Assembly: GCF_958295425.1 (NCBI RefSeq)
Contig: NC_081147.1
Location: 6,407,290 to 6,471,289, forward strand
DNA: 64,000 nucleotides
Source of the DNA: Solea solea
Lineage: Eukaryota; Chordata; Actinopteri; Pleuronectiformes; Soleidae
Direction of reading: 5' to 3'
Position 1 is the stretch's first letter. Every line of letters begins with the position of its first letter. Shown here in pieces: positions 45,701 through 58,800 of this stretch. The notes beneath the pieces were generated by a model that was not told the DNA's origin, did no database searches, and was given only the letters and a program-made list of their open reading frames with translations. The position numbers and the translations under genes are program-made.

Positions 45701-48700
45701 AATATTCACATTTAAGAAGCTGAAACATTTCAGAAAGTAGAAAATATTCAGTTAAGAAGCTGAAAAATGACAGAAAGTGGAAAATATTCACATTTAAGAA
45801 GCTGAAAAATGTCAGAAAGTAGAAAATATTCAGTTAAGACGCTACAAAATGTCAGAAAGTAGAAAATATTCACATTAAAGAAGCTAGAAAATGTCAAAAA
45901 GTCAAACATTTTCACATTAAAGAAACTGAAAAATGTCAGAAAGTAGAAGATATCAACATTTAAGAACCTGAAACATGTCAAAGTAGAAAATATTCACAAT
46001 TTAGAAGCTGAAAAATGACAGAAATTAGAACATATTCATAGTTAAGAAGCTGAACAACGACAGAAATTCGAAAATATTCAGTTAAGAAGCTGAAAAATGT
46101 CAGAAAGTCGAAAATATTCACATTTAATAAGCTGAAACATGTCAAAGTAGAAAATATTCACATTTAAGAAGCTGAAAAATGACAGAAAGTAGAAGATATC
46201 AACATTTAAGAAGCTGAAACATGTCAAAGTAGAAAATATTCACATTTAAGAAGCTGAAAAATTACAGAAATTAGAACATATTCATAGTTAAGAAGCTGAA
46301 CGACAGAAAGTCGAAAATATTCAGTTAAGAAGCTGAAAAATGTCAGAAAGGTGAAAATATTCACATTTAAGAAGCTGAAAATGTCAGAAAGTAGAAAATA
46401 TTCACATTTAAGAAGCTGAAACATGTCAGAAAGTAGAAAATATTCACATTTAAGAAGCTGAAAATGAAAGAAAGTAGAAAATATTCACAGTTAAGAAGCT
46501 GAACAACGACAGAAAGTAGAAAATATTCAGTTAAGAAGCTGAAAAATGACAGAAAGTGGAAAATATTCACATTTAAGAAGCTGAAACATTTCAGAAAGTA
46601 GAAAATATTCAGTTAAGAAGCTGAAAAATTTCAGAAAGTAGAAAATATTCACATTTAACAAGCTGGAAAATGTCACAAAGTAGAAAATATTCACATTTAA
46701 AAAGCTGAAACATGTCAAAGTAGAAAATATTCACATTTAAGAAGCTGAAAAATGACAGAAAGTAGAAGATATCAACATTTAAGAAGCTGAAACATGTCAA
46801 AGTAGAAGATATTCACATTTAAGAAGCTGAAAAATGACAGAAATTAGAACATATTCATAGTTAAGAAGCTGAACAACGACATAAAGTAGAAAATATTCAG
46901 TTAAGAAGCTGAAAATGTCATAAAGTAGAAAATATTCACATTTAAGAAGCTGAAACATGTCAGAAAGTAGAAAATATTCACATTTAAGAAGCTGAAAATG
47001 AAAGAAAGTAGAACATATTCACAGTTAAGAAGCTGAAACATGTCAAAGTAGAAAATATTCACATTTAAGAAGCTGAAAAATGTCAGAAAGTAGAAAATAT
47101 TCACAGTTAAGAAGCTGAAACATGTCAAAGTAGAAAATATTCACATCTAAGAAGCTGAAAAATGACAGAAAGTAGAAAATATTCACATTTAAGAAGCTGA
47201 AAATGACAGAAAGTGGAAAATATTCACATTTAAGAAGCTGAAACATTTCAGAAAGTAGAAAATATTCAGTTAAGAAGCTGAAAATTTTCAGAAAGTAGAA
47301 AATATTCACATTTAACAAGCTGGAAAATTTCACAAAGTACAACATATTCATTGTTAAGAAGCTGAACAATGACAGAAAATAGAAAATATTCAGTCAAGAA
47401 GCTAAAAAATGTTCAGAAAGTAGAAAATATTCAAATTTAAGAAGCTGAAAATGTCAGAAAGCAGAAAATATTCACAGTTAAGAAACTGGAAAATGTCAAA
47501 AAGTCGAAAATATTCACAGTTAAGAAACTGGAAAATGTCAGAAAGTAGCAGATATTCACATTTAAGAAGCTAAAAAATGAAAGAAAGTAGAAAATGTTCA
47601 CATTTAAGAAGCTGCAAAATGGAAAAAAAGTAGAAAATATTCACATTTAAGAAGCTGAAAATTTCACAAAGTAGAAAATATTTAAGAAGCTGAAAAATGA
47701 CAGAAAGTAGAAAATATTCACAGTTAAGAATCTGAAAAATGACAGAAAGTGGAAAATATTCACATTTAAGAAGCTGAAAAATGTCAGAAAGTAGAAAATA
47801 TTCAGTTAAGACGCTACAAAATGTCAGAAAGTAGAAAATATTCACATTAAAGAAGCTAGAAAATGTCAAAAAGTCAAACATTTTCACATTAAAGAAACTG
47901 AAAAATGTCAGAAAGTAGAAGATATCAACATTTAAGAAGCTGAAACATGTCAAAGTAGAAAATATTCACATTTAAGAAGCTGAAAAATGACAGAAATTAG
48001 AACATATTCATAGTTAAGAAGCTGAACAACGACAGAAATTCGAAAATATTCAGTTAAGAAGCTGAAAAATGTCAGAAAGTCGAAAATATTCACATTTAAT
48101 AAGCTGAAACATGTCAAAGTAGAAAATATTCACATTTAAGAAGCTGAAAAATGACAGAAAGTAGAAGATATCAACATTTAAGAAGCTGAAACATGTCAAA
48201 GTAGAAAATATTCACATTTAAGAAGCTGAAAAATTACAGAAATTAGAACATATTCATGGTTAAGAAGCTGAACGACAGAAAGTCGAAAATATTCAGTTAA
48301 GAAGCTGAAAAATGTCAGAAAGGTGAAAATATTCACATTTAAGAAGCTGAAAATGTCAGAAAGTAGAAAATATTCACATTTAAGAAGCTGAAACATGTCA
48401 GAAAGTAGAAAATATTCACATTTAAGAAGCTGAAACATGTCAGAAAGTAGAAAATATTCACATTTAAGAAGCTGAAAATGAAAGAAAGTAGAAAATATTC
48501 ACAGTTAAGAAGCTGAACAACGACAGAAAGTAGAAAATATTCAGTTAAGAAGCTGAAAAATGACAGAAAGTGGAAAATATTCACATTTAAGAAGCTGAAA
48601 CATTTCAGAAAGTAGAAAATATTCAGTTAAGAAGCTGAAAAATTTCAGAAAGTAGAAAATATTCACATTTAACAAGCTGGAAAATGTCACAAAGTAGAAA

Positions 48701-51700
48701 ATATTCACATTTAAAAAGCTGAAACATGTCAAAGTAGAAAATATTCACATTTAAGAAGCTGAAAAATGACAGAAAGTAGAAGATATCAACATTTAAGAAG
48801 CTGAAACATGTCAAAGTAGAAGATATTCACATTTAAGAAGCTGAAAAATGACAGAAATTAGAACATATTCATAGTTAAGAAGCTGAACAACGACATAAAG
48901 TAGAAAATATTCAGTTAAGAAGCTGAAAATGTCAGAAAGTAGAAAATATTCACATTTAAGAAGCTGAAACATGTCAGAAAGTAGAAAATATTCACATTTA
49001 AGAAGCTGAAAATGAAAGAAAGTAGAACATATTCACAGTTAAGAAGCTGAAACATGTCAAAGTAGAAAATATTCACATTTAAGAAGCTGAAAAATGTAAG
49101 AAAGTAGAAAATATTCACAGTTAAGAAGCTGAAACATGTCAAAGTAGAAAATATCCACATCTAAGAAGCTGAAAAATGACAGAAAGTAGAAAATATTCAC
49201 ATTTAAGAAGCTGAAAATGACAGAAAGTGGAAAATATTCACAGTTAAGAAGCTGAAACATTTCAGAAAGTAGAAAATATTCAGTTAAGAAGCTGAAAATT
49301 TTCAGAAAGTAGAAAATATTCACATTTAACAAGCTGGAAAATTTCACAAAGTAGAAAATATTCACATTTAAAAAGCTGAGAAATGACAGAAAGTGGAAAA
49401 TATTCACATTTAATAAGCTGAAACATGTCAAAGTAGAAAATATTCACATTTAAGAAGCTGAAACATGTCAAAGTAGAAAATATTCACATTTAAGAAGCTG
49501 AAAAATTACAGAAATTAGAACATATTCATAGTTAAGAAGCTGAACAACGACAGAAAGTAGAAAATATTCAGTTAAGAAGCTGAAAAATGTCAGAAAGTCG
49601 AAAATATTCACATTTAAGAAGCTGAAAATGTCAGAAAGTAGAAAATATTCACATTTAAGAAGCTGAAAATGAAAGAAAGTAGAACATATTCACAGTTAAG
49701 AAGCTGACCCATGTCAAAGTAGAAAATATTCACATTTAAGGAGCTGAAAAATGTCAGATAGTAGAAAATATTCACAGTTAAGAAGCTGAAACATGTCAAA
49801 GTAGGAAATATTCACATTTAAGAAGCTGAAAAATGACAGAAAGTGGAAAATATTCACATTTAAGAAGCTGAAACATTTCAGAAAGTAGAAAATATTCAGT
49901 TAAGAAGCTGAAAAATTTCAGAAAGTAGAAAATATTCACATTTAACAAGCTGGAAAATGTCACAAAGTAGAAAATATTCACTTTTAAAAAGCTGAAAAAT
50001 GACAGAAAGTGGAAAATATTCACATTTATAAGCTGAAACATGTCAAAGTAGAAAATATTCACATTTAAGAAGCTGAAAAATGACAGAAAGTAGAAGATAT
50101 CAACATTTAAGAAGCTGAAACATGTCAAAGTAGAAAATATTCACATTTAAGAAGCTGAAAAATGACAGAAATTAGAACATATTCATAGTTAAGAAGCTGA
50201 ACAACGACAGAAATTAGAAAATATTCAGTTAAGAAGCTGAAAAATGTCAGAAAGTCGAAAATATTCACATTTAAGAAGCTGAAAATGTCAGAAAGTAGAA
50301 AATATTCACATTTAAGAAGCTGAAAATGTCAGAAAGTAGAAAATATTCACATTTAAGAAGCTGAAAATGAAAGAAAGTAGAACATATTCACAGTTAAGAA
50401 GCTGACACATGTCAAAGTAGAAAATATTCACATTTAAGAAGCTGAAAAATGTCAGAAAGTAGAAAATATTCACAGTTAAGAAGCTGAAACATGTCAAAGT
50501 AGAAAATATTCACATTTAAGAAGCTGAAAAATGACAGAAAGTGGAAAATATTCACATTTAAGAAGCTGAAACATTTCAGAAAGTAGAAAATATTCAGTTA
50601 AGAAGCTGAAAAATTTCAGAAAGTAGAAAATATTCACATTTAACAAGCTGGAAAATGTCACAAAGTAGAAAATATTCACATTTAAAAAGCAGAAAAATGA
50701 CAGAAAGTGGAAAATATTCACATTTAATAAGCTGAAACATGTCAAAGTAGAAAATATTCACATTTAAGAAGCTGAAAAATGACAGAAAGTAGAAGATATC
50801 AACATTTAAGAAGCTGAAACATGTCAAAGTAGAAAATATTCACATTTAAGAAGCTGAAAAATGACAGAAATTAGAACATATTCATAGTTAAGAAGCTGAA
50901 CAACGACAGAAAGTAGAAAATATTCAGTTAAGAAGCTGAAAAATGTCAAAGTAGAAAATATTTACAGTTAAGAAGCTGAAAATGAAAGAAAGTAGAACAT
51001 ATTCACAGTTAAGAAGCTGACACATGTCAAAGTAGAAAATATTCACATTTAAGAAGCTGAAAAATGTCAGAAAGTAGAAAATATTCACAGTTAAGAAGCT
51101 GAAACATGTCAAAGTAGAAAATATTCACATTTAAGAAGCTGAACAATGTCAGAAAGTAGAAATTATTCACATTTAAGAAGCTGAAAAATGACAGAAAGTG
51201 GAAAATATTCACAGTTAAGAAGCTGAAAATGAAAGAAAGTACAACATATTCACAGTTAAGAAGCTGACACATGTCAAAGTAGAACATATTCACATTTAGG
51301 AAGCTGAAAAATGTCAGAAAGTAGAAAATATTCACATTTAAGAAGCTGAAAAATGACAGAAAGTGGAAAATATTCACATTTAAGAAGCTGAAACATTTCA
51401 GAAAGTAGAAAATATTCAGTTAAGAAGCTGAAAAATTTCAGAAAGTAGAAAATATTCACATTTAAGAAGCTGGAAAATGTAAGAAAGTAGAAAATATTCA
51501 CATTTAAGAAGCTGAAAATGTCACAAAGTAGAACATATTTACATTGAAGAAGCTGAAAAATTTCAGAAAGTAGAAAATATTCACATTAAAGAAGCTGAAA
51601 AATGACAGAAAGTAGAAAATATTCAAATTTTAGAAGCTGCAAAATGTCAGAAAGTAGTAAATATTCACAGTTTAGAAGCTGACAAATTTCAGAAATTAGA

Positions 51701-52889
51701 TAATATTCAAAGTTAAGAAACTTGAGAATGTCAGAAAGTAGAAGATATTCACATTTAAGAAGCTGGAAAATTTAAAAAAGTAGAACATATTCACAGTTAA
51801 GAAGCTAAAAAATGACAGAAAGTAGAAAATATTCATAGTTAAGAAGCTGAAAATGTCACAGAGTGTAAAATATTCACATTTAAAAAGCTGCAAAATGTCA
51901 CAAAGTAGAACATTTTCAAATTTAAGAAGCTGAAAAGAGTCAGAAAGTAGAAAATATTCACATTTAAAAAGCAGAAAAATGTCAAAAGTAGAACATATTC
52001 ACAGTTAAGAAACTGGAAAATGTCAGAAAGTAGAAGTTATTCACATTTAAGAAGCTGAAAATGTCACAAAGTAGAAAATATTCAAATTCAAGAAGCTGAA
52101 AAATGACAGAAAGTAGAAAATATTCACATTTAAGAAGCTGAAAAATGTCAGAAATGAGAAAATATTCATAGTTAAGAAACTTGAGAATGTCAGAAAGTAG
52201 AAGATATTCACATTTAAGAAGCTGGAAAATTTAAAAAAGTAGAACATATTCACAGTTAAGAAGCTGACTAATGACAGAAAGTAGAAAATATTCATAGTTT
52301 AGAAGCTGACTAATGACAGAAAGTAGAAAATATTCATAGTTAAGAAGCTGAAAAATGTCACTGTGTAAAATATTCACATTTAAGAAGCTGAAACATGTCA
52401 AAGTAGAAAATATTCACATTTAAGAAGCTGAAAAATGACAGAAATTAGAATATATTCATAGTTAAGGAGCTGAACAATGACAGAAAGTAGATAATATTCA
52501 GTTAAGAAGCTGAAACATTTCAGAAAGTAGAAAATATTCACATTTAAGAAGCTGAAACATGTCAAAGTAGAAAATATTCACATTTAAGAAGCTGAAAAAT
52601 GACAGAAATTAGAATATATTCATAGTTAAGGAGCTGAACAATGACAGAAAGTAGATAATATTCAGTTAAGAAGCTGAAACATTTCAGAAAGTAGAAAATA
52701 TTCACATTTAAGAAGCTGAAAATGTCAGAAAGTAGAAAATATTCACAGTTAAGAAACTGGAAAATGTCAGAAAGTAGAAAATATTCACATTGAAGAAGCT
52801 GAAAAATATCAGAAAGTAGAATATATTCACATTTAAGCTGAAGAATGACAGAAAGTAGAAAATATTGACACTTAAGAAGCTGAAAAATG
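42784..52889 (-). repeat. ~41-bp minisatellite, left arm
   Basis: About 245 tandem monomers of the form 'attcacatttaagaagctg' + 'aaaaatgtcagaaagtagaaaat'. Length variants lack 2-6 bp (for example 'attcagttaagaagctg' and 'gaaacatgtcaaagtag'). Higher-order copies are evident: blocks repeat at 1187-bp spacing (44.3-46.4 kb) and at 2014-bp spacing (46.5 against 48.5 kb). A block near 43.3-43.9 kb recurs near 47.3-47.9 kb at 4019 bp. Minus-strand open frames rich in F, L, N, V, Y and I arise from the monomer and are not genes. Confidence 0.97.
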
Positions 52890-55800
52890 AACTATGATTG
52901 TTTTCTACTTTCTGTCATTTTTCAGTTTCTTAAATGTGAATATTTCTTTGTAACATTTTTCAGCTTCTTAAATGTGAATATTTTACACTCTGTGATATTT
53001 TTCAGCTTTATTTTCTACTCTGTGACAATTTTAAGCTTCTTAACTATGATTATTGTCTACTTTCTGTCATTTTTCAGCTTCCTAAATGTGAATATTTTGT
53101 ACTTTCTGTCATTTTTCAGCTTCTTAAATATGAATATATTCTACTTTTTGTCATTGTTCAGCTTCTTAACTGTGAATATGTTATACTTTCTGACATTTTT
53201 CAGCTTTTTACATGTAAATATTTTCTACTTTCTGACATTTTTCAGCTTCTTAACTGAATATTTTCAACTTCTTGACATTTTTCAGCTTCTTAAATGTGAA
53301 TATCTTCTATTCTGACATTCTCAAGTTTCTTAACTATGAATATATTCTAATTTCTAACATTTTTCAGCTTCTTAAATGTGAATATTTTCTACTTTGACAT
53401 GTTTCAGCTTCTTAACTGTGAATATGTTCTACTTTCTTTCATTTTTCAGCTTCTTAAATGTGAATATTTTCTACTTTGTGACATTTTCAGCTTCTTAAAT
53501 GTGAATATTTTCTACTTTCTGACATTTTCCAGTTTCTTGACTGTGAATATTTTCTACTTTCTGTCATTTTTCAGCTTCTTAAATGTGTATATTTCTTTGT
53601 GACATTTTGCAGCTTCTTTAATGTGATTGTTTTCTTTTTTTTTGTCATTTTCAGCTTCTTAACTATGAATATGTTCTACTTTCTGTCATTGTTCAGCTTC
53701 TTAAATGTAAATATGTTCTACTTTCTGACATTTTTCAGCTTCTTAACTGAATATTATCAACTTTCTGACATTTTTCAGCTTCTTAAATGTGAATATCTTC
53801 TACTTTCTGACATTCTCAAGTTTCTTTACTATGAATATTTTCTAATTTCTGACATTTTTCAGCTTCTTAAATGTGAATATTTTCTACTTTGACATGTTTC
53901 AGCTTCTTAACTGTGAATATTTTCTACTTTCTTTAATTTTTCAGCTTCCTAAATGTGTATATCTTCTACTTTCTGACATTTTTCAGTTTCTTAACTGTGA
54001 ATATTTTCTACTTTCTGACATTTTTCAGTTTCTTAACTGTGAATATTTTCTACTTTCTGACATTTTTCAGTTTCTTAACTGTGAATATTTTCTACTTTCT
54101 GACATTTTTCAGTTTCTTAACTGTGAATATTTTCTACTTTGTGACATTTTGCAGTTTCTTAAATGTGTATATTTTACACTGTGATATTTTTCAGCTTCTT
54201 TACTATTATTATTTTCTACTTTCTGACATTTTTCAGCTTCTTAAATGTGAATATGTTCTACTTTGACATTTTTCAGCTTCTTAAATGTGAATATTTTCTA
54301 CTTTGATATGTTTCAGCTTCTTAAATGTGAATATTTTCTACTTTGTGACATTTTCAGCTTCTTAAATGTGAATATGTTCTACTTTCTGACATTTTCCAGT
54401 TTCTTGACTGTGAATATTTTCTACTTTCTGTCATTTTTCAGCTTCTTAAATGTGAATATTTCTTTGTGACATTTTGCAGCTTCTTTAATGTGATTGTTTT
54501 CTTTTTTTTGTCATTTTCAGCTTCTTAACTATGAATATGTTCTACTTTCTGTCATTGTTCAGCTTCTCAACTGAATATTTTCAACTTTCTGACATTTTTC
54601 AGCTTCTTAAATGTGAATATCTTCTACTTTCTGACATTCTCAAGTTTCTTAACTATGAATATTTTCTAATTTCTGACATTTTTCAGCTTCTTAACTGTGA
54701 ATATTTTCTACTTTCTGACATTTTTCAGTTTCTTAACTGTGAATATTTTCTACTTTCTGACATTTTTCAGCTTCTTAAATGTGAACATGTTCTACTTTCT
54801 GTCATTTTTCAGCTTCTTAAATGTGAATATGTTCTACTTTGTGACATTTTCAGCTTCTTAAATGTGAATATTTTCTACTTTGACATGTTTCAGCTTCTCA
54901 AATGTGAATATTTTCTACTTTGTGACATTTTCAGCTTCTTAAATGTGAATATTTTCTACTTTGTGACATTTTCAGCTTCTTAAATGTGAATATTTTCGAC
55001 TTTCTGACATTTTCCAGTTTCTTAACTGTGAATATTTCTTTGTGACATTTTGCAGCTTCTTTAATGTGATTGTTTTCTTTTTTTTTGTCATTTTCAGCTT
55101 CTTAACTATGAATATGTTCTACTTTCTGTCATTGTTCAGCTTCTTAAATGTAAATATGTTCTACTTTCTTAAATTTTTCAGCTTCTTAAATATATATATT
55201 TTCTACTTTTTGTTATTTTTCATCTTCTTTAATTTGAATATGTTCTACTTTCTGTCATTTTTCATCTTCTTAAATGTGAAATCTTCTATTTTCTGACATT
55301 TTCCAGTTTCTTAACTGTGAATATTTTCTACTTTCTGTCATTTTTCAGCTTCTTAACTGTGAATGTGTTCTAATTTTTTTTTCATTGTTCATCTTCTTAA
55401 ATGTGAATATCTTCTACTTTCTGACATTCTCAAGTTTCTTAACTATGAATATTTTCTAATTTCTGACATTTTTCAGCTTCTTAAATGTGAATATTTTCTA
55501 CTTTCTGACATTTTCCAGTTTCTTGACTGTGAATATTTTCTACTTTCTGTCATTTTTCAGCCTCTTAAATGTGAATATTTCTTTGTGACATTTTGCAGCT
55601 TCTTTAATGTGATTGTTTTCTTTTTTTTTGTCATTTTCAGCTTCTTAACTATGAATATGTTCTACTTTCTGTCATTGTTCAGCTTCTTAAATGTAAATAT
55701 GTTCTACTTTCTTGAATTTTTCAGCTTCTTAAATGTGAATATTTTCAACTTTTTGAAATTTTTCAGCTTCTTAACTGAATATTTTCTAATTTCTGACATT

Positions 55801-58800
55801 TTTCAGCTTCTTAAATGTAAATATGTTCTACTTTCTTAAATTTTTCAGCTTCTTAAATGTGAATATTTTCAACTTATTGACATTTTTCGGCTTCTTAAAT
55901 GTAAATATTTTCTACTTTCTGACATTTTTCAGCTTCTTAACTGAATATTTTCAACTTTCTGACATTTTTCAGCTTCTTAAATGTCAATATCTTCTACTTT
56001 CTGACATTCTCAAGTTTCTTAACTATGAATATTATCTAATTTCTGACATTTATTAGCTTCTAAACTGTGAATATGTTCTACTTTGTGACATTTTCAGCTT
56101 CTTAAATGTAAATATTTTCTACTTTTTGTTATTTTTCATCTTCTTTAATTTGAATATGTTCTACTTTCTGTCATTTTTCATCTTCTTAAATGTGAAATCT
56201 TCTATTTTCTGACATTTTCCAGCTTCTTAACTGAATATTTTCTAATTTCTGACATTTTTCAGCTTCTTAAATGTGAATATTTTCTACTTTGACATGTTTC
56301 AGCTTCTTAACTGTGAATATTTTCTACTTTCTGACATTTTTCAGTTTCTTAACTGTGAATATTTTCTACTTTCTGTCATTTTTCAGCTTCTTAACTGTGA
56401 ATATGTTCTAATTTTTTTTTCATTGTTCATCTTCTTAAATGTGAATATCTTCTACTTTCTGACATTCTCAAGTTTCTTAACTATGAATATTTTCTAATTT
56501 CTGACATTTTTCAGCTTCTTAAATGTGAATATTTTCTACTTTCTGACATTTTCCAGTTTCTTGACTGTGAATATTTTCTACTTTCTGTCATTTTTCAGCT
56601 TCTTAAATGTGAATATTTCTTTGTGACATTTTGCAGCTTCTTTAATGTGATTGTTTTCTTTTTTTTTGTCATTTTCAGCTTCTTAACTATGAATATGTTC
56701 TACTTTCTGTCATTGTTCAGCTTCTTAAATGTAAATATGTTCTACTTTCTTAAATTTTTCAGCTTCTTAAATGTGAATATTTTCAACTTTTTGAAATTTT
56801 TCAGCTTCTTAACTGAATATTTTCTAATTTCTGACATTTTTCAGCTTCTTAAATGTGAATATTTTCTACTTTGACATGTTTCAGCTTCTTAACTGTGAAT
56901 ATTTTCTACTTTCTGACATTTTTCAGTTTCTTAACTGTGAATATTTTCTACTTTCTGTCATTTTTCAGCTTCTTAACTGTGAATATGTTCTAATTTTTTT
57001 TCATTGTTCATCTTCTTAAATGTGAATATCTTCTACTTTGTGACATTCTCAAGTTTCTTAACTATGAATATTTTCTAATTTCTGACATTTTTCAGCTTCT
57101 TAACTGTGAATATTTTCTACGTTCTGTCATTTTTCAGCTTCTTAAATGTGAATATTTTCTACTTTCTGACATTTTCCAGTTTCTAAACTGTGAATATGTT
57201 CTACTTTTGACATTTTTCTGCTTTTTAAATGTGAATATTTTCTACTTTGTGACATTTTGCAGCTTTTAAACTATGAATATTTTCTACTTTCTGTCATTGT
57301 TCAGCTTCTTAACTATGAACATTTTCTACTTTATTTCATTTTTTAGCTTCTTAACTGTGAATATGTTCTACTTTTTTAAATTTTCCAGCTTCTTAAATGT
57401 GAATATTTTCTACTTTCTGACATTTTGCAGCTTCTTAAATGTGAATATTTTCTACTTTGTGTAATTTTTCAGCTTCTTAAATGTGAATATTTTCTACTTT
57501 GTGACATTTTTCAGCTTCTTAAATGTGAACATTTTCTACTTTCTGACATTTTTCAGCTTCTTAACTGAATATTTTCAACTTTCTGACATGTTGCAGCTTC
57601 TTAAATGTAAATATTTTCTACTTTTTGTAATTTTTAAGCTTCTTAAATGTGAATATTTTCTACTTTCTGTCATTTTTCAGCTTCTTAATTATGATTATTT
57701 TCTACTTTCTGTCATTTTGCAGCTTCTTAAATGTGAATATATTCTACTTTTTGTCATTTTTCATCTTCTTAAATGTGAATATGTTCTACTTTCTGTCATT
57801 TTTCATCTTCTTAAATGTGAAATCTTCTATTTTCTGACATTTTCCAGTTTCTTAACTGTGAATATTTTCTACTTTCTGTCATTTTTCATCTTCTTAAATG
57901 TGAAAATGTTCTACTTTGTAACATTTTTCATCTTCTTAAATGTGAATATTTTCTACTTTCTGTCATTTTTCAGCTTCTTAATTATGATTATTTTCTACTT
58001 TCTGTCATTTTGCAGCTTCTTAAATGTGAATATATTCTACTTTTTGTCATTTTTCATCTTCTTAAATGTGAATATGTTCTACTTTCTGTCATTTTTCATC
58101 TTCTTAAATGTGAAATCTTCTATTTTCTGACATTTTCCAGTTTCTTAACTGTGAATATTTTCTACTTTCTGTCATTTTTCATCTTCTTAAATGTGAAAAT
58201 GTTCTACTTTGTAACATTTTTCATCTTCTTAAATGTGAATATTTTCTACTTTCTGTCATTTTTCATCTTCTTAAATGTGAAAATGTTCTACTTTGTAACA
58301 TTTTTCAGCTTCTTAAAGGTGAATATTTTCTACTTTGTGACATTTTTCAGCTTCTTAATTATGATTATTTTCTACTTTCTGTCATTTTGCAGCTTCTTAA
58401 ATGTGAATATGTTCTACTTTCTGTCATTTTTCATCTTCTTAAATGTGAAATCTTCTATTTTCTGACATTTTCCAGTTTCTTAACTGTGAATATTTTCTAC
58501 TTTCTGTCATTTTTCAGCTTCTTAACTGTGAATGTGTTCTAATTTTTTTTTCATTGTTCATCTTCTTAAATGTGAATATCTTCTACTTTCTGACATTCTC
58601 AAGTTTCTTAACTATGAATATTTTCTAATTTCTGACATTTTTCAGCTTCTTAAATGTGAATATTTTCTACTTTCTGACATTTTCCAGTTTCTTGACTGTG
58701 AATATTTTCTACTTTCTGTCATTTTTCAGCCTCTTAAATGTGAATATTTCTTTGTGACATTTTGCAGCTTCTTTAATGTGATTGTTTTCTTTTTTTTTTG

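Noticed and set aside
53955..54266. Membrane protein made of hydrophobic repeats
   Set aside because: The frame is produced by an 82/123-bp reading of the minisatellite. The same sequence gives similar peptides in several frames and on many copies.
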